This document shows positions 18,725 to 28,400 of a stretch of DNA of 64,000 nucleotides, piece by piece. Location of the stretch: assembly GCF_003815675.1 (NCBI RefSeq), contig NZ_CP033918.1, positions 2,356,001 through 2,420,000 on the forward strand, given 5' to 3'. The stretch is from Chryseobacterium sp. G0186. GTDB taxonomy: Bacteria > Bacteroidota > Bacteroidia > Flavobacteriales > Weeksellaceae. The notes beneath the pieces are model-generated. The model had not been told where the DNA came from and made no database searches. It worked only from the letters and a program-made list of their open reading frames with translations. Position 1 is the first letter of the stretch, and each line of letters opens with the position of its first letter. Made by a program: the position numbers and the translations under genes.

Positions 18725-20479
18725 TTATTTTAGTTTTAAAGTATCTTTTTGCTTTGGAGTAAGATTATATGATATTCCTACAAATCCACCAATTCTGAAA
18801 TTTTTAGTAAGTAGATCCTCATCTGCCAAAGAATTATTAAGCTGCATTCCTTCTTTATAATTAGCCTTAAGCTCATCTACTAATCTGAAAGAAGGTCCTG
18901 CTGTTAAAATTATTTTATTTCTTTTACCCATGAGAAGACTTACCCCTGGAAAGATTGAGTTAAAACTAAGACCAGTAGTAAATGAAGCTCCTAAAGAAAG
19001 TCCCCATGCAAAATCACTTGAATTTCTAAAGCTTGCATGAAAAATCCCTGCAATAGTTGGGTTATATTTATTATTATCTAATCTTTGAATTGCACTATTG
19101 GAATCAAGAGTATATTTTCTATCAATTGTACCAAAATCAAACACAGTCCCTACGCTAAAATCAAACCTAATCCCTCCCGTTATATATTCAAAATATCTAA
19201 AATTTTTATCATTATTGATATGATAAGTATTAGAAAGATTTCTTTTGCTTTTAATTACTACATCAAATTCTAAATAATCTTCTTCTCCTTGTATAGGAGC
19301 AGAAACATATTCATAAGTCTCTGATTTTCTAAGCAATCTGTCTAGAATTTCAACTTCATTAAGTTTCTTGGATAGATTTATTTTCTGTACTACATCATCA
19401 GCTACTTTAATAGATTTCTGAATTCTTTCTACATCTTTGATCAGTGAAGATTTTAAAAGATCGTTTTCACTAGAAAAATTTAAATTCCCGTAATTAAGAA
19501 AAGATATAAAATCATTAACATTCATAATTACTTCCTGATAAAGTTCCGGATAAGCGTTAAAAACGCCATAAGCATAGTTTAATTTATCTTTAGAAAGGAA
19601 AAATGTAGTTTCAACAGGCAGATTTTTATTGACCAAATCATTACACTCTTTATCGTCTTTATTTTCTTTACATTTTTTATAAAGAGTATTATTTTTTTGA
19701 TTTTCAATAATTGATTCATACATTTCATAGGTAAGTTCCGGACTTATAACTTTATCTATATAGTTATTATAATTTTGATTAAGTTTTATAAATTCTCTGG
19801 ATATATCTATAAATTTATTATAAGCTGTATTGAGCTTAACTATCTTTTTATTAATACTTTCCATTAATACATTAGTGTCCGTTGACTTACTCTCCAATTG
19901 TTTTATTTCATATTGAATTTTTAATATTTTCTGATCAACTAGGTATATATCATTATTTTTATTTACAATTTCATTCTGAAGAGAATTCTTATTTTTTTCA
20001 TAATTTATATCTCTTGCTGATTCATTCATTTTTATTCTTTCTGCTAAATCATCCTTTTCACTTTTGAACTGATTAATTTTTAATGCTAAAGAATCTAATT
20101 TGAAATATTTTTTTTGAAGATTTGATATTTCAGGATTAGTATTGGAACTCTTTCCTGATGACAATAAGGTTACATAGCTTTCCTCAAACACAAAACTTTC
20201 TTGCATTTTGTAATAATTATTTTGTTGCAGCTCATCTAACGATTTTTTTGCAGCTTCTACATCCGTATTTTGATAAGATATTTCCTTATCCTCACTTTTT
20301 ATTACAATCTCATAAAAAAATGGATTAATTCTATTTATTTTAAGACTTACAGGCACTCCTCTTCTTGGATTAATATTTTTTTTATCGAACTCCCCGCTAA
20401 AGAAATCATAAACTACAGTTTGGCTATAAAATATGGAAAAGGGAAATGGCAGAAATAGTAATAAAATTTTTGTTTTCAT
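18725..20479 (-). CDS. Exported coiled-coil protein with a beta-barrel-like C-terminus, unknown function
   Basis: A signal peptide (MKTKILLLFLPFPFSIFYSQ) is followed by a long Lys/Glu/Asn-rich helical region (about residues 130-260, for example FKSEKDDLAERIKMNESARD) likely to form a coiled coil. From about residue 430 the sequence alternates in a beta-strand manner (GGIRFDFSVGTVFDFGTIDR, GIFHASFRNSSDFAWGLSLG, NKIILTAGPSFRLVDELK), which resembles an outer-membrane barrel, although it does not end in an aromatic residue. I do not recognise a family. It is convergent with gap. Confidence 0.65.
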   Translation of the reverse strand: MKTKILLLFLPFPFSIFYSQTVVYDFFSGEFDKKNINPRRGVPVSLKINRINPFFYEIVIKSEDKEISYQNTDVEAAKKSLDELQQNNYYKMQESFVFEESYVTLLSSGKSSNTNPEISNLQKKYFKLDSLALKINQFKSEKDDLAERIKMNESARDINYEKNKNSLQNEIVNKNNDIYLVDQKILKIQYEIKQLESKSTDTNVLMESINKKIVKLNTAYNKFIDISREFIKLNQNYNNYIDKVISPELTYEMYESIIENQKNNTLYKKCKENKDDKECNDLVNKNLPVETTFFLSKDKLNYAYGVFNAYPELYQEVIMNVNDFISFLNYGNLNFSSENDLLKSSLIKDVERIQKSIKVADDVVQKINLSKKLNEVEILDRLLRKSETYEYVSAPIQGEEDYLEFDVVIKSKRNLSNTYHINNDKNFRYFEYITGGIRFDFSVGTVFDFGTIDRKYTLDSNSAIQRLDNNKYNPTIAGIFHASFRNSSDFAWGLSLGASFTTGLSFNSIFPGVSLLMGKRNKIILTAGPSFRLVDELKANYKEGMQLNNSLADEDLLTKNFRIGGFVGISYNLTPKQKDTLKLK

Positions 20480-20616
20480 GATTAATTGTTTTTCAGGTTA
20501 AAGTTTTTTGATTGAAATAAAGAATAGAAAACTACAACCGTAAAACAAGTAGTTTTAGAAATTGAGTTTCCATGGTCATTAGTTTTACCTAAAGCTACAA
20601 TAGTTTTAAGCTCAAT

Positions 20617-20640
20617 AAAATACCTCAAAAGGGGTATTTT
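20617..20640. promoter_or_regulatory. Palindrome upstream of the LuxR-type gene
   Basis: AAAATACC and GGTATTTT form a perfect 8-bp inverted repeat around TCAAAAGG, 24 bp before the ATG at 20664. It could be an operator, possibly autoregulatory. The evidence is position and symmetry only. Confidence 0.35.
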
Positions 20641-20663
20641 GTTAACATAATTTTATTAATTTT

Positions 20664-21476
20664 ATGAAAACATTAACTATGAATAAGAAATTTATCACCC
20701 AGGCCAAAAAACCGCATCCCCTCATTAAAGTGTGGAATAATTACCCTGAGCTTTTTCAGAATGAGAATACAATGTTATCCGTTCCGTCTATAGAACGCAT
20801 TATTGGAGAAGTATTTGCACCCGGAAAATTTTACTATTACGTCATTAATTTTGCGGACAGTACTCTTTACAATCACCATGAAGATATTCTGAAAATACAT
20901 GGATTGAACAAATACCCCGCTCACCTCAAGGAAATCATAGATCTCATTCATCCCGACGACCTGGAATTTGTAATGGAAGCCGAAAGAATGTGTATGGAAA
21001 AAATAAAAGAAATAAACGCAACAGACTATCTTTCAGAATTAAAATTCAGTTATTGCTTCCGGATGAAGACTTCAAAAGGAAACTACGAACTCTTTCACCA
21101 CCAATCTCTGCATACCTATCGAGATGAGTATGGAAAAGACCTGCAGGCTATTAACATTCATACCAATATTGAACATATTACCCATCAAAACTCCTATACT
21201 GTCCTGATTTCCGGCATCAACGGGCGTGAAGATTTTCATCAGATGCAATGGCTGAAACATAGCAAGACCACAGAGCCCACTCCTGTTACCTTTACCAAAC
21301 GCGAAGTTGAAATCATTACCTATATCGCAAAAGGATATTCAGCTGGAAAGGTATCTGAATGCTTAAATATCTCAAAAGAGACCGTGCGTACCCACAGGAA
21401 GAATATTTTAAGAAAAGCAAATTGTAAAAACTGTTCGGAACTCATAAAAATGGCTTTTGAATGGGGGTACTTATAA
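20664..21476 (+). CDS. LuxR-type response transcription factor with PAS-like sensor region
   Basis: The 270-residue protein has a C-terminal LuxR/GerE HTH (TFTKREVEIITYIAKGYSAG, then KVSECLNISKETVRTHRKNI, ending with the ELIKMAFEWGYL helix). The N-terminal two thirds read like a PAS fold (IHPDDLEFVMEAERM, FSYCFRMKTSKGNYELFHH). There is no receiver Asp pattern, so it is probably a one-component regulator sensing a small molecule or redox state. Start choice lies between the ATG at 20664 and the Met six codons later. A palindrome lies just upstream. Confidence 0.85.
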   Translation: MKTLTMNKKFITQAKKPHPLIKVWNNYPELFQNENTMLSVPSIERIIGEVFAPGKFYYYVINFADSTLYNHHEDILKIHGLNKYPAHLKEIIDLIHPDDLEFVMEAERMCMEKIKEINATDYLSELKFSYCFRMKTSKGNYELFHHQSLHTYRDEYGKDLQAINIHTNIEHITHQNSYTVLISGINGREDFHQMQWLKHSKTTEPTPVTFTKREVEIITYIAKGYSAGKVSECLNISKETVRTHRKNILRKANCKNCSELIKMAFEWGYL

Positions 21477-21556
21477 AATAGCAATAAGAAGACTGATAAA
21501 TCTCACCATAGAACTTCGGTGTAAAACTTGTATTTTTATCTGTAAAGGAATGAACA

Positions 21557-22741
21557 ATGATACAGCCTCGGTTTAAAGATTCTCCCCATTTCAAAGATTT
21601 CTGGGAAAACGGTAATGGAAAAAAGCTTATTGAATTTTCCGGAGCAGAAGTAAGCTTTCGGGATTTTGAAAAATATGCTCCTTTTTTTTATCATGTAGAT
21701 GAAACCGGTGATGAGGTTGTAAAGGATGTTTATCTTACGAAAAAATTTCATGAAGCTTCAAGGGAGATTGAGCATTATATCCGAAATGGAGTCTCTGAAA
21801 ATGATTCCGTTCCTGAAAGTGTAAAAAAACTCTTTACCCAAACACAAAAAAGGCCAGACTGGCTTGATTATAATCTGCTCAAAAGCGGCGCAGAACTCTG
21901 CATGAGAAGCAATCTGGATTCCCTGATCTCGTTAAGGGATTACTGCTTAATCGGGGGATATGATTATGCCTACCTCAACAAACCGCTTATCGTTACGGAA
22001 GCCTTGAAAAAAGGAGCTGTAAAACGTCTTTCCGAAACATTGGATTTTTGGGTGAATGCCACCCGTTACAATGCACTGGAAATTCATGCAAAAGGATATG
22101 AATTTGCCATAAAAACCCGTTTGATCCACTCTTACGCAAGACTTTCCATTAAAAAACATTATAAAGATTGGGATACCGAAAATTGGGGCGAACCTATCAA
22201 TTCCTGGGACATGATGGCTACCTATATTGGTTTCAGTCTTGTTTTTCTTCACAGTCTTCAGAAATTGGGCAATACGTTCTCTGTTGAAGAAGAACAGGGA
22301 ATTTTCCATCTATGGAAATATGTTGGATATTTGCTCGGAATTCCTGAACAGCTTCTGCCCAATGATAAGAAACAAGCTACAGAATTTTTTTATTTATGGA
22401 CCTCTGTGCAGCCACCTTCCGATAAAGATTCGGTTCTTTTGGCTCATTCTTTATTGAATGAATCATTGGAAAACCCTATTTTAAAATTTGAATTTCAAAG
22501 GAAAAACCTGAGGTATCTGCATATCTGCTGTACCTGGTTTCTATTGGATGAAGAGGTTTGCAAAAGACTGCAAATTCCACAAGTTTCCAATAAAAACCTT
22601 TTCCCGAAATCAAAAATACTTTTCAATAGAATTTATGATCGTCTTGTAAGCCGGGACTCCAGAATCAAAAGAGGAAATAAAGATCAAATGAAAGTATTGG
22701 AAGACTATCTGAATATCACCAAGAATTCAAATTTTCATTAA
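21557..22741 (+). CDS. DUF2236 / MpaB-like oxygenase family protein
   Basis: This 394-residue helical protein resembles the ER-bound-oxygenase MpaB/Lcp/DUF2236 superfamily, whose members use heme or iron to cleave hydrophobic substrates. It has the characteristic LIGGYDYAYLNKPLIVTEAL, an RLSETLDFWVNATRYNALEI region, and HSYARLSIKKHYKDWDTENW, where the conserved RLIHSYAR provides candidate metal-ligand His residues. NSWDMMATYIGFSLVFLHSL follows. The substrate is unknown. It follows the LuxR-type regulator in the same direction by 80 bp. Confidence 0.8.
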   Translation: MIQPRFKDSPHFKDFWENGNGKKLIEFSGAEVSFRDFEKYAPFFYHVDETGDEVVKDVYLTKKFHEASREIEHYIRNGVSENDSVPESVKKLFTQTQKRPDWLDYNLLKSGAELCMRSNLDSLISLRDYCLIGGYDYAYLNKPLIVTEALKKGAVKRLSETLDFWVNATRYNALEIHAKGYEFAIKTRLIHSYARLSIKKHYKDWDTENWGEPINSWDMMATYIGFSLVFLHSLQKLGNTFSVEEEQGIFHLWKYVGYLLGIPEQLLPNDKKQATEFFYLWTSVQPPSDKDSVLLAHSLLNESLENPILKFEFQRKNLRYLHICCTWFLLDEEVCKRLQIPQVSNKNLFPKSKILFNRIYDRLVSRDSRIKRGNKDQMKVLEDYLNITKNSNFH

Positions 22742-22921
22742 AATATTCTTTTTACTTCATAAAAAATACATTTTAAAACAGGCTGTTGCATCTGCTTCGT
22801 TATGAATGACATCAGCGATAAAAAATTATTATTTTTTAACTTTAAAAACCTATTTCAGGGATAAATAATATTAGTTTTTGATATTTAAATTATGTATTTT
22901 TGAAAAATTATTTTAATAGAG

Positions 22922-23923
22922 ATGAGTAACATTGATGATAAGAAAAAAGCACTCGCATTAGTGCTTGACAAGTTAGATAAAACATACGGTAAGGGAACAG
23001 TAATGACTTTGGGGGATGATGCCATAGACCAAACAATAGAAGTAATCCCATCCGGATCTTTAGGATTAGACATTGCATTAGGTATAGGTGGATATCCGAA
23101 AGGAAGAATCATTGAAATATATGGTCCTGAATCTTCAGGTAAAACAACATTAACTCTTCACGCTATTGCTGAAGCTCAAAAAGCAGGAGGTATTGCTGCT
23201 TTCATCGATGCTGAGCACGCTTTTGACAGAGTATATGCTTCAAAGCTGGGAATTGATTTAGAAAACCTGATCATTTCTCAACCGGACAACGGTGAGCAGG
23301 CATTAGAAATTGCTGATAACCTGATTCGTTCCGGTGCTATTGATATCGTAGTGATTGACTCTGTAGCGGCTCTTACTCCAAAAGCGGAGATTGAAGGAGA
23401 AATGGGAGATTCAAAAATGGGTCTTCATGCAAGATTAATGTCTCAGGCATTAAGAAAATTAACTGCTACTATTTCAAGAACGAAGTGTACAGTAATCTTC
23501 ATTAACCAGTTAAGAGAAAAAATTGGGGTAATGTTCGGAAACCCTGAAACAACTACCGGTGGTAATGCCCTTAAATTCTATGCTTCTGTAAGAATAGACA
23601 TCAGAAAGGCCAGTGCACCCATCAAACAAGGTGATGAAGCTATCGGAAGCCGTGTGAAGGTGAAGATTGTGAAAAACAAAGTAGCTCCACCTTTCAAACA
23701 GGCTGAATTTGATATCATGTATGGTGAAGGAGTATCTAAAGTAGGAGAAATTCTTGATACTGCTGTAGATATGGGAATTGTAAAGAAAAGCGGTTCTTGG
23801 TTCAGCTACGAAGAAAGCAAACTGGGACAAGGGCGTGATGCTGTAAAAGATGTTTTAAAAGATAACCCTGAACTTTCTGAGGAATTGGAAAACAAAATCA
23901 AGGAAGAATTGAAAAACAAATAA
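22922..23923 (+). CDS. recA: Recombinase RecA
   Basis: This is the DNA strand-exchange and SOS coprotease protein (333 residues). Walker [21 protein letters not shown], Walker B region [14 protein letters not shown], the L2 loop with [19 protein letters not shown] and the usual helical N-terminus ([20 protein letters not shown]) are all present. A -7-like element TATTTTTG lies at 22895-22902. I do not see an obvious LexA palindrome upstream. A perfect palindromic terminator follows the stop. Confidence 0.98.
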   Translation: MSNIDDKKKALALVLDKLDKTYGKGTVMTLGDDAIDQTIEVIPSGSLGLDIALGIGGYPKGRIIEIYGPESSGKTTLTLHAIAEAQKAGGIAAFIDAEHAFDRVYASKLGIDLENLIISQPDNGEQALEIADNLIRSGAIDIVVIDSVAALTPKAEIEGEMGDSKMGLHARLMSQALRKLTATISRTKCTVIFINQLREKIGVMFGNPETTTGGNALKFYASVRIDIRKASAPIKQGDEAIGSRVKVKIVKNKVAPPFKQAEFDIMYGEGVSKVGEILDTAVDMGIVKKSGSWFSYEESKLGQGRDAVKDVLKDNPELSEELENKIKEELKNK

Positions 23924-23930
23924 TTCATAA

Positions 23931-23960
23931 AAAAACGGTCTGAATATTCAGACCGTTTTT
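23931..23960. terminator. Bidirectional terminator between recA and the convergent gene
   Basis: This is a perfect 30-bp palindrome with arms AAAAACGGTCTGAAT / ATTCAGACCGTTTTT. A- and T-runs at each end let it serve both recA and the minus-strand gene at 23978. Confidence 0.92.
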
Positions 23961-23977
23961 CTTTTCTATGCTTTTTA

Positions 23978-25420
23978 TTATTCTGCAATTTTACCTTGTA
24001 GTTGTAGAACTCCCGCAACCTTCATCCCTTTTGTCAGGGTATCAAATCTCATATTTTCTTTACTTACAAAGACATCAATGGTGAAGAAATCCTCCATTTC
24101 TTCGTGTGTGATTAATTTCAATTTCAGGATATATCCTTTAACTCTTCCATCCTCAAATATTTCCGTCTCTTTAAAATCGATAATTTTACCGATAAAATCA
24201 AAACATGCATAATGAGGAAGATCCTTGCTAGGCATATATGTTGTAAACTCTTCACTCATTTTGGTCCCGTCAGGTAAATCAAAATCTACATGGGCATCCA
24301 GAACAAAGGCAATTCCACTAAGATTAATCTTTAAATGAGGCTGTGCCAGATACTGTTCTCTCTTTTCAGCATAATCCGTAGCAAAAAACCAAACGCCAAA
24401 AGTATCTCTTGCAGGACCTGCCACAATAGCTTCCTGGTTAGCAGCATTCTCCAGTTCACTGATTACCTTGGTTTCAAAGTCCAGCAAAAAGTCAGTTTTA
24501 ATTTCAGGATATATGGTACCGAACTCTTCATTGAAAAGAGTTTTGAATTTTACATCTGCAAATTCCAATTTACTGGCTTTATCCTTTTCAAATTCTGGTT
24601 CATTTGCCTTACATTCCTTTAAAAGGTTAATCAGATCATCAGAATGGCTCCTATTATTCTGGAAACTGTCATGTCCAAAAATACCGCTCCAGGTGTTAAC
24701 AAGGCTAGGGACATTGGATTTTCTTACTTTAATACCTGCTTCGTTAATGATTTCAGGAGCCTTAATGGGTTCCATGTTGGTAAAGTAATTTTTACCCTCC
24801 ACCAACTGAGTATTCATAATCTCATTATTTTCTTCCTGAGAAAACTCTGTAAATCCTTTGTAAGTAAGGTTATCATTCTCAAAAATATAAGGTAATGCTA
24901 TCTTGTCCTGCTCCTCACCATTAAAATGATAAGCCAATGTAATAGCCTTAAATTCGCCCTCCCTTGCTGCCAAAGTGTGGTTACCGTCATTATCAAACTG
25001 TGAATGGTATAAAATCATATAAGACTTTATCTTTCCTGCATTAAGTTCGTTTTCAAACTTAGTTTCCATTCTCTCAATCACTTCCTCTGCTGAAAGAGTA
25101 TAAGCTTCCTCGGTTACCATAAATGCAAACCCTTCTACTTCACCATTTTGGTTTTCAAATGCAGAAATAGGAGCCAAATCTCCTCTTAGCTGAAGCGCAA
25201 TGGAGTACATGATATAATCATTGTAAATCCTGATCTTTTCATACTGCTCACTTACTTTTTTCTCTTCTTCAGGCTGCGATGGAACTTCCGGTATTGTATC
25301 TACTGCTTGCTCAACTACCTCTTCAACTACTTTTTCCTCTGGCATTTCATAATGCTGAACCGGAGTACTGACATTTTCCTGTCTGTTGTTCTTTTTCTTA
25401 AAAAAATCAAAGATTCCCAT
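23978..25420 (-). CDS. Cytoplasmic acidic protein of unknown function (480 aa)
   Basis: The start MGIFDFFKKKNNRQ at 25420 is preferred over an ATG 18 codons upstream, because short amphipathic starts of the form MGxFDFFKKK are common and the extra residues are atypical. A low-complexity acidic linker follows (VVEEVVEQAVD... PEEEKK). Two globular parts come after it: one with YNDYIMYSIALQLRGDLAPI and GFAFMVTEEAYTLS, the other with FVLDAHVDFDLPDGTKMSEE and FDFIGKIIDFKETEIFEDGR. It may belong to a DUF4026-type group, but I am unsure. It is convergent with recA. Confidence 0.6.
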   Translation of the reverse strand: MGIFDFFKKKNNRQENVSTPVQHYEMPEEKVVEEVVEQAVDTIPEVPSQPEEEKKVSEQYEKIRIYNDYIMYSIALQLRGDLAPISAFENQNGEVEGFAFMVTEEAYTLSAEEVIERMETKFENELNAGKIKSYMILYHSQFDNDGNHTLAAREGEFKAITLAYHFNGEEQDKIALPYIFENDNLTYKGFTEFSQEENNEIMNTQLVEGKNYFTNMEPIKAPEIINEAGIKVRKSNVPSLVNTWSGIFGHDSFQNNRSHSDDLINLLKECKANEPEFEKDKASKLEFADVKFKTLFNEEFGTIYPEIKTDFLLDFETKVISELENAANQEAIVAGPARDTFGVWFFATDYAEKREQYLAQPHLKINLSGIAFVLDAHVDFDLPDGTKMSEEFTTYMPSKDLPHYACFDFIGKIIDFKETEIFEDGRVKGYILKLKLITHEEMEDFFTIDVFVSKENMRFDTLTKGMKVAGVLQLQGKIAE

Positions 25421-25555
25421 ATTGTTATTATAATTGGCGGTAAATATAATAAAAGGGATGAATAGGCCCATCATAAAAAAAATGCCATTCTGTCAGTTTC
25501 TCAGGTGTGGTATTTTTTTTGAGAAATATTTGAAAATTAAAAAATCTAAAATATT

Positions 25556-27448
25556 ATGACTAAAGGAAATATTAATGTATCTGTGGAAAATATTTTCCCA
25601 CTTATTAAAAAATTTCTTTACAGTGACCACGAAATATTCTTAAGAGAATTAATCTCCAACGCCACTGATGCTACTTTAAAATTAAAGCATTTAGCAAGCA
25701 TCGGGGAAGCAAAGGTTGAATACGGAAATCCGAAACTTGAAGTTAAAATTGATAAAGAACAGAAAACTTTACGCATCATTGATCAAGGTATCGGGATGAC
25801 TGCTGAAGAAGTAGAAAAATACATCAATCAGGTCGCTTTTTCCGGGGCTGAGGAGTTTTTGGAAAAGTATAAGGATACCGCAAAGGATTCAGGAATCATC
25901 GGACACTTCGGACTTGGGTTCTACTCTGCATTTATGGTGGCTGAAAAAGTGGAAATCCTTACTAAATCCTATAAAGATGAACCTGCTGTAAGATGGATCT
26001 GTGACGGAAGCCCGGAGTTTACTCTTGAAGAAACTACTGAGAAAACAGAAAGAGGAACGGAAATCATCCTTCACATTGCAGAGGATTCTGTAGAGTTTTT
26101 AGAAGAAGCTAAAATCCGTGAATTATTATTAAAGTATAACAAATTCATGCCTGTTCCTATTAAATTCGGAACAAAAACACATACCCTTCCTTTACCGGAA
26201 GACGCTCCGGAAGATGCTGTTGCTGAAACTGAAGAAGTGGACAACATCATCAACAATCCCGTACCTGCCTGGACGATTGCTCCAAGTGAACTGACGAATG
26301 AGGATTACATGAAGTTCTACCACGAACTCTATCCTATGCAGTTTGAAGAGCCTTTATTCAACATTCACCTGAATGTAGACTATCCTTTCAATCTTACCGG
26401 AGTTTTATTCTTCCCTAAACTAAGCAACAACCTAAATATTGATAAGGATAAAATCCAGTTATATCAAAATCAGGTATTTGTAACGGATGAAGTAAAGGGT
26501 ATCGTTCCTGATTTCCTAATGCTTCTGAGAGGAGTCATTGATTCTCCGGATATTCCATTGAATGTATCTCGTTCTTATCTTCAGGCAGACGGTGCCGTAA
26601 AGAAAATTTCTTCTTATATCACTAAAAAAGTAGCGGATAAAATGGTTTCTCTAATCAACGAAAACCGTGAAGATTATGAGCAAAAATGGAATGACATTAA
26701 GGTAGTTATCGAATACGGAATCATCACTGAGGAGAAATTTGCTGAAAAAGCAGATAAATTCACCCTATATCCTACAACGGATGGTAAGTACTTCCTTTGG
26801 AATGAATTGGTTGAAAAAATTACCCCATCACAAACTGATAAAGACAACAAGCTGGTTATTTTATATGCAACCAATGCAGATGAACAACACAGCTACATCC
26901 AATCTGCAAAGGATAAAGGTTATGAGGTTCTTCTATTAGATTCTCCTGTCGTGTCGCACGTTATTCAGAAATTGGAAACGTCAAAAGGCAACATTTCATT
27001 TGCAAGAGTAGATGCTGATCATATCAACAACCTGATTAAAAAAGATGAACCTATCATTTCAAAATTAAACGAAACTGAAAAGGAATCTTTAAAGAAAAAT
27101 GTAGAAGAAGCTGTTAAGGATTCTAAATTTACAGTACAGCTTGAAGATCTTGACAGCAATGATGCTCCGTTTACCATTACACAACCTGAATTCATGAGAA
27201 GAATGAAGGAAATGCAGGCAACAGGCGGTGGCGGTATGTTTGGAATGGGTGGTTTCCCGGAAATGTATAATCTGGTAGTGAACTCTAACAGCGAGCTTTC
27301 TAACCAAATCTTAAAAACAGAGAATACTGAGGAAAAGGAAAACCTGATTAAATATGCTCTGGATCTTGCTAAATTATCTCAAAATCTACTGAAAGGAAAA
27401 GACCTGACAGATTTTATACAGAGAAGTTATAAGCAACTTGAAAAATAA
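25556..27448 (+). CDS. htpG: Molecular chaperone HtpG (Hsp90)
   Basis: This is bacterial Hsp90, an ATP-dependent chaperone, at 630 residues. The GHKL ATPase domain has the expected motifs: FLRELISNATDATLKLKHLA with the catalytic Glu and Asn, IIDQGIGMTAEEV, and GHFGLGFYSAFMVAEKVEI. The middle domain has LNVSRSYLQADGAVKKISSY. The C-terminal dimer domain includes a short Gly/Met-rich stretch (ATGGGGMFGMGGF). It is divergent from the acidic protein and followed by its own terminator. Confidence 0.97.
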   Translation: MTKGNINVSVENIFPLIKKFLYSDHEIFLRELISNATDATLKLKHLASIGEAKVEYGNPKLEVKIDKEQKTLRIIDQGIGMTAEEVEKYINQVAFSGAEEFLEKYKDTAKDSGIIGHFGLGFYSAFMVAEKVEILTKSYKDEPAVRWICDGSPEFTLEETTEKTERGTEIILHIAEDSVEFLEEAKIRELLLKYNKFMPVPIKFGTKTHTLPLPEDAPEDAVAETEEVDNIINNPVPAWTIAPSELTNEDYMKFYHELYPMQFEEPLFNIHLNVDYPFNLTGVLFFPKLSNNLNIDKDKIQLYQNQVFVTDEVKGIVPDFLMLLRGVIDSPDIPLNVSRSYLQADGAVKKISSYITKKVADKMVSLINENREDYEQKWNDIKVVIEYGIITEEKFAEKADKFTLYPTTDGKYFLWNELVEKITPSQTDKDNKLVILYATNADEQHSYIQSAKDKGYEVLLLDSPVVSHVIQKLETSKGNISFARVDADHINNLIKKDEPIISKLNETEKESLKKNVEEAVKDSKFTVQLEDLDSNDAPFTITQPEFMRRMKEMQATGGGGMFGMGGFPEMYNLVVNSNSELSNQILKTENTEEKENLIKYALDLAKLSQNLLKGKDLTDFIQRSYKQLEK

Positions 27449-27455
27449 TATACTG

Positions 27456-27487
27456 AAGACTGTTTCAAAAGAAGCAGTCTTTTTTTA
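27456..27487 (+). terminator. Terminator after htpG
   Basis: AAGACTG and CAGTCTT form a stem around a 12-nt loop, followed by a run of T, 8 bp past the htpG stop. Confidence 0.8.
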
Positions 27488-27509
27488 TTTTATGGGGATG
27501 TTGGAAAAA

Positions 27510-27769
27510 CGCAAAGGCGCAAAATTTCCTTACAAACACTATGTTTAAGGCGCAAGGATTTTATCTCCGATAAAATTTTATGTTGCATCTTCAAGTGATT
27601 ATTTAGCTTCACGCAGATCATACAGATTTCGCAGATGTTGTAGTTGAAATAAAAATTTTGGACAATCTGTTAAGTCTATAAGAATATACTATATGATCAT
27701 TAGTGTTGCTGAAAATCTTTGATCTTCTTGCGTCTTAAAATATACGCAATGTAACTATAGACCTTTGCG
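27510..27769. repeat. Dispersed intergenic repeat, copy B
   Basis: The unit begins CGCAAAGGCGCAAAATTTCC and ends CCTTTGCG. It contains the palindromic AAGGATTTTATCTCCGATAAAATTT core (about 27557-27581) seen at 2203 and 29940. It is longer than copy A because of an inner segment with CACGCAGAT and TTTCGCAGAT motifs. An ATG frame that crosses its right end (27769) is not a credible gene start. Confidence 0.65.
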
Positions 27770-27921
27770 TGCATCCAACAAATAAAATCATTAAGCATCT
27801 ATATGAATACCATTTATATTATAAACCTTTTTGTTCTTTCTTATTAACCGCAGCTGGTTTACTGCATATTTTTTCTGTTTTCTATTGTATACATTGTGCT
27901 TTTTTGCCATTTTTGTATAAA

Positions 27922-28323
27922 ATGTCAGTCATGCAAAAAGAAAAATTACGTGCTATCAGAAAGCAAAAAGGCTATACACAGCAGCAGGTAGCTGACTTTA
28001 TCGCAACAGATGTATCCAACTACAGCAGAAAAGAAAGTGGTGATGTAAAGATTATCTCTGATGAATGGGACAAAATTGCCCGTTTTTTACAAGTTCCGTT
28101 AGAGGAAATTTATGAAGATGAGACAGCTGCAGTAGTTGTTAATTATGACCATCCTGTATTTAATGATAAATCTATTTCTGCAGGAGCAATTACTAACCAG
28201 AATAATTATGATAATATCCCAGGATCTGTTATTGAAAACTTACAGGGATACATTACTTTACTAAAGGAAGAAAACGATAGATTAAAGGAGGAATTAAAAG
28301 GCCTTCCAAGAGGTAAAAAATAA
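27922..28323 (+). CDS. XRE-type helix-turn-helix regulator with C-terminal coiled coil
   Basis: The HTH is near the N-terminus (KLRAIRKQKGYTQQQVADFI, then VSNYSRKESGDVKI), and the C-terminus is a short coiled coil (ITLLKEENDRLKEELKG) likely to dimerise. I place the start at the ATG at 27922 (MSVMQKEK) or the next ATG at 27931. The reading frame extends upstream to 27769, but that extension is hydrophobic and overlaps the intergenic repeat. It gives about 133 residues. The target is unknown. Confidence 0.8.
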   Translation: MSVMQKEKLRAIRKQKGYTQQQVADFIATDVSNYSRKESGDVKIISDEWDKIARFLQVPLEEIYEDETAAVVVNYDHPVFNDKSISAGAITNQNNYDNIPGSVIENLQGYITLLKEENDRLKEELKGLPRGKK

Positions 28324-28348
28324 ATACCTATATCTCAAAAATATAGAA

Positions 28349-28391
28349 ATACAAAGATTCCAGCGGCTTCGCCGCTGGAATCTTTGTATTA
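28349..28391. terminator. Strong bidirectional terminator
   Basis: A perfect stem of about 20 bp (AATACAAAGATTCCAGCGGC, loop TTC, reverse complement) lies between the convergent HTH gene and the hydrolase gene. It is one of the strongest hairpins in the window. Confidence 0.85.
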
Positions 28392-28400
28392 TGTTATAAT

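Noticed and set aside
27769..27921. Upstream extension of the XRE gene to 27769
   Set aside because: The extension is hydrophobic, overlaps an intergenic repeat and is unlike XRE N-termini; the ATG at 27922 gives a normal protein.
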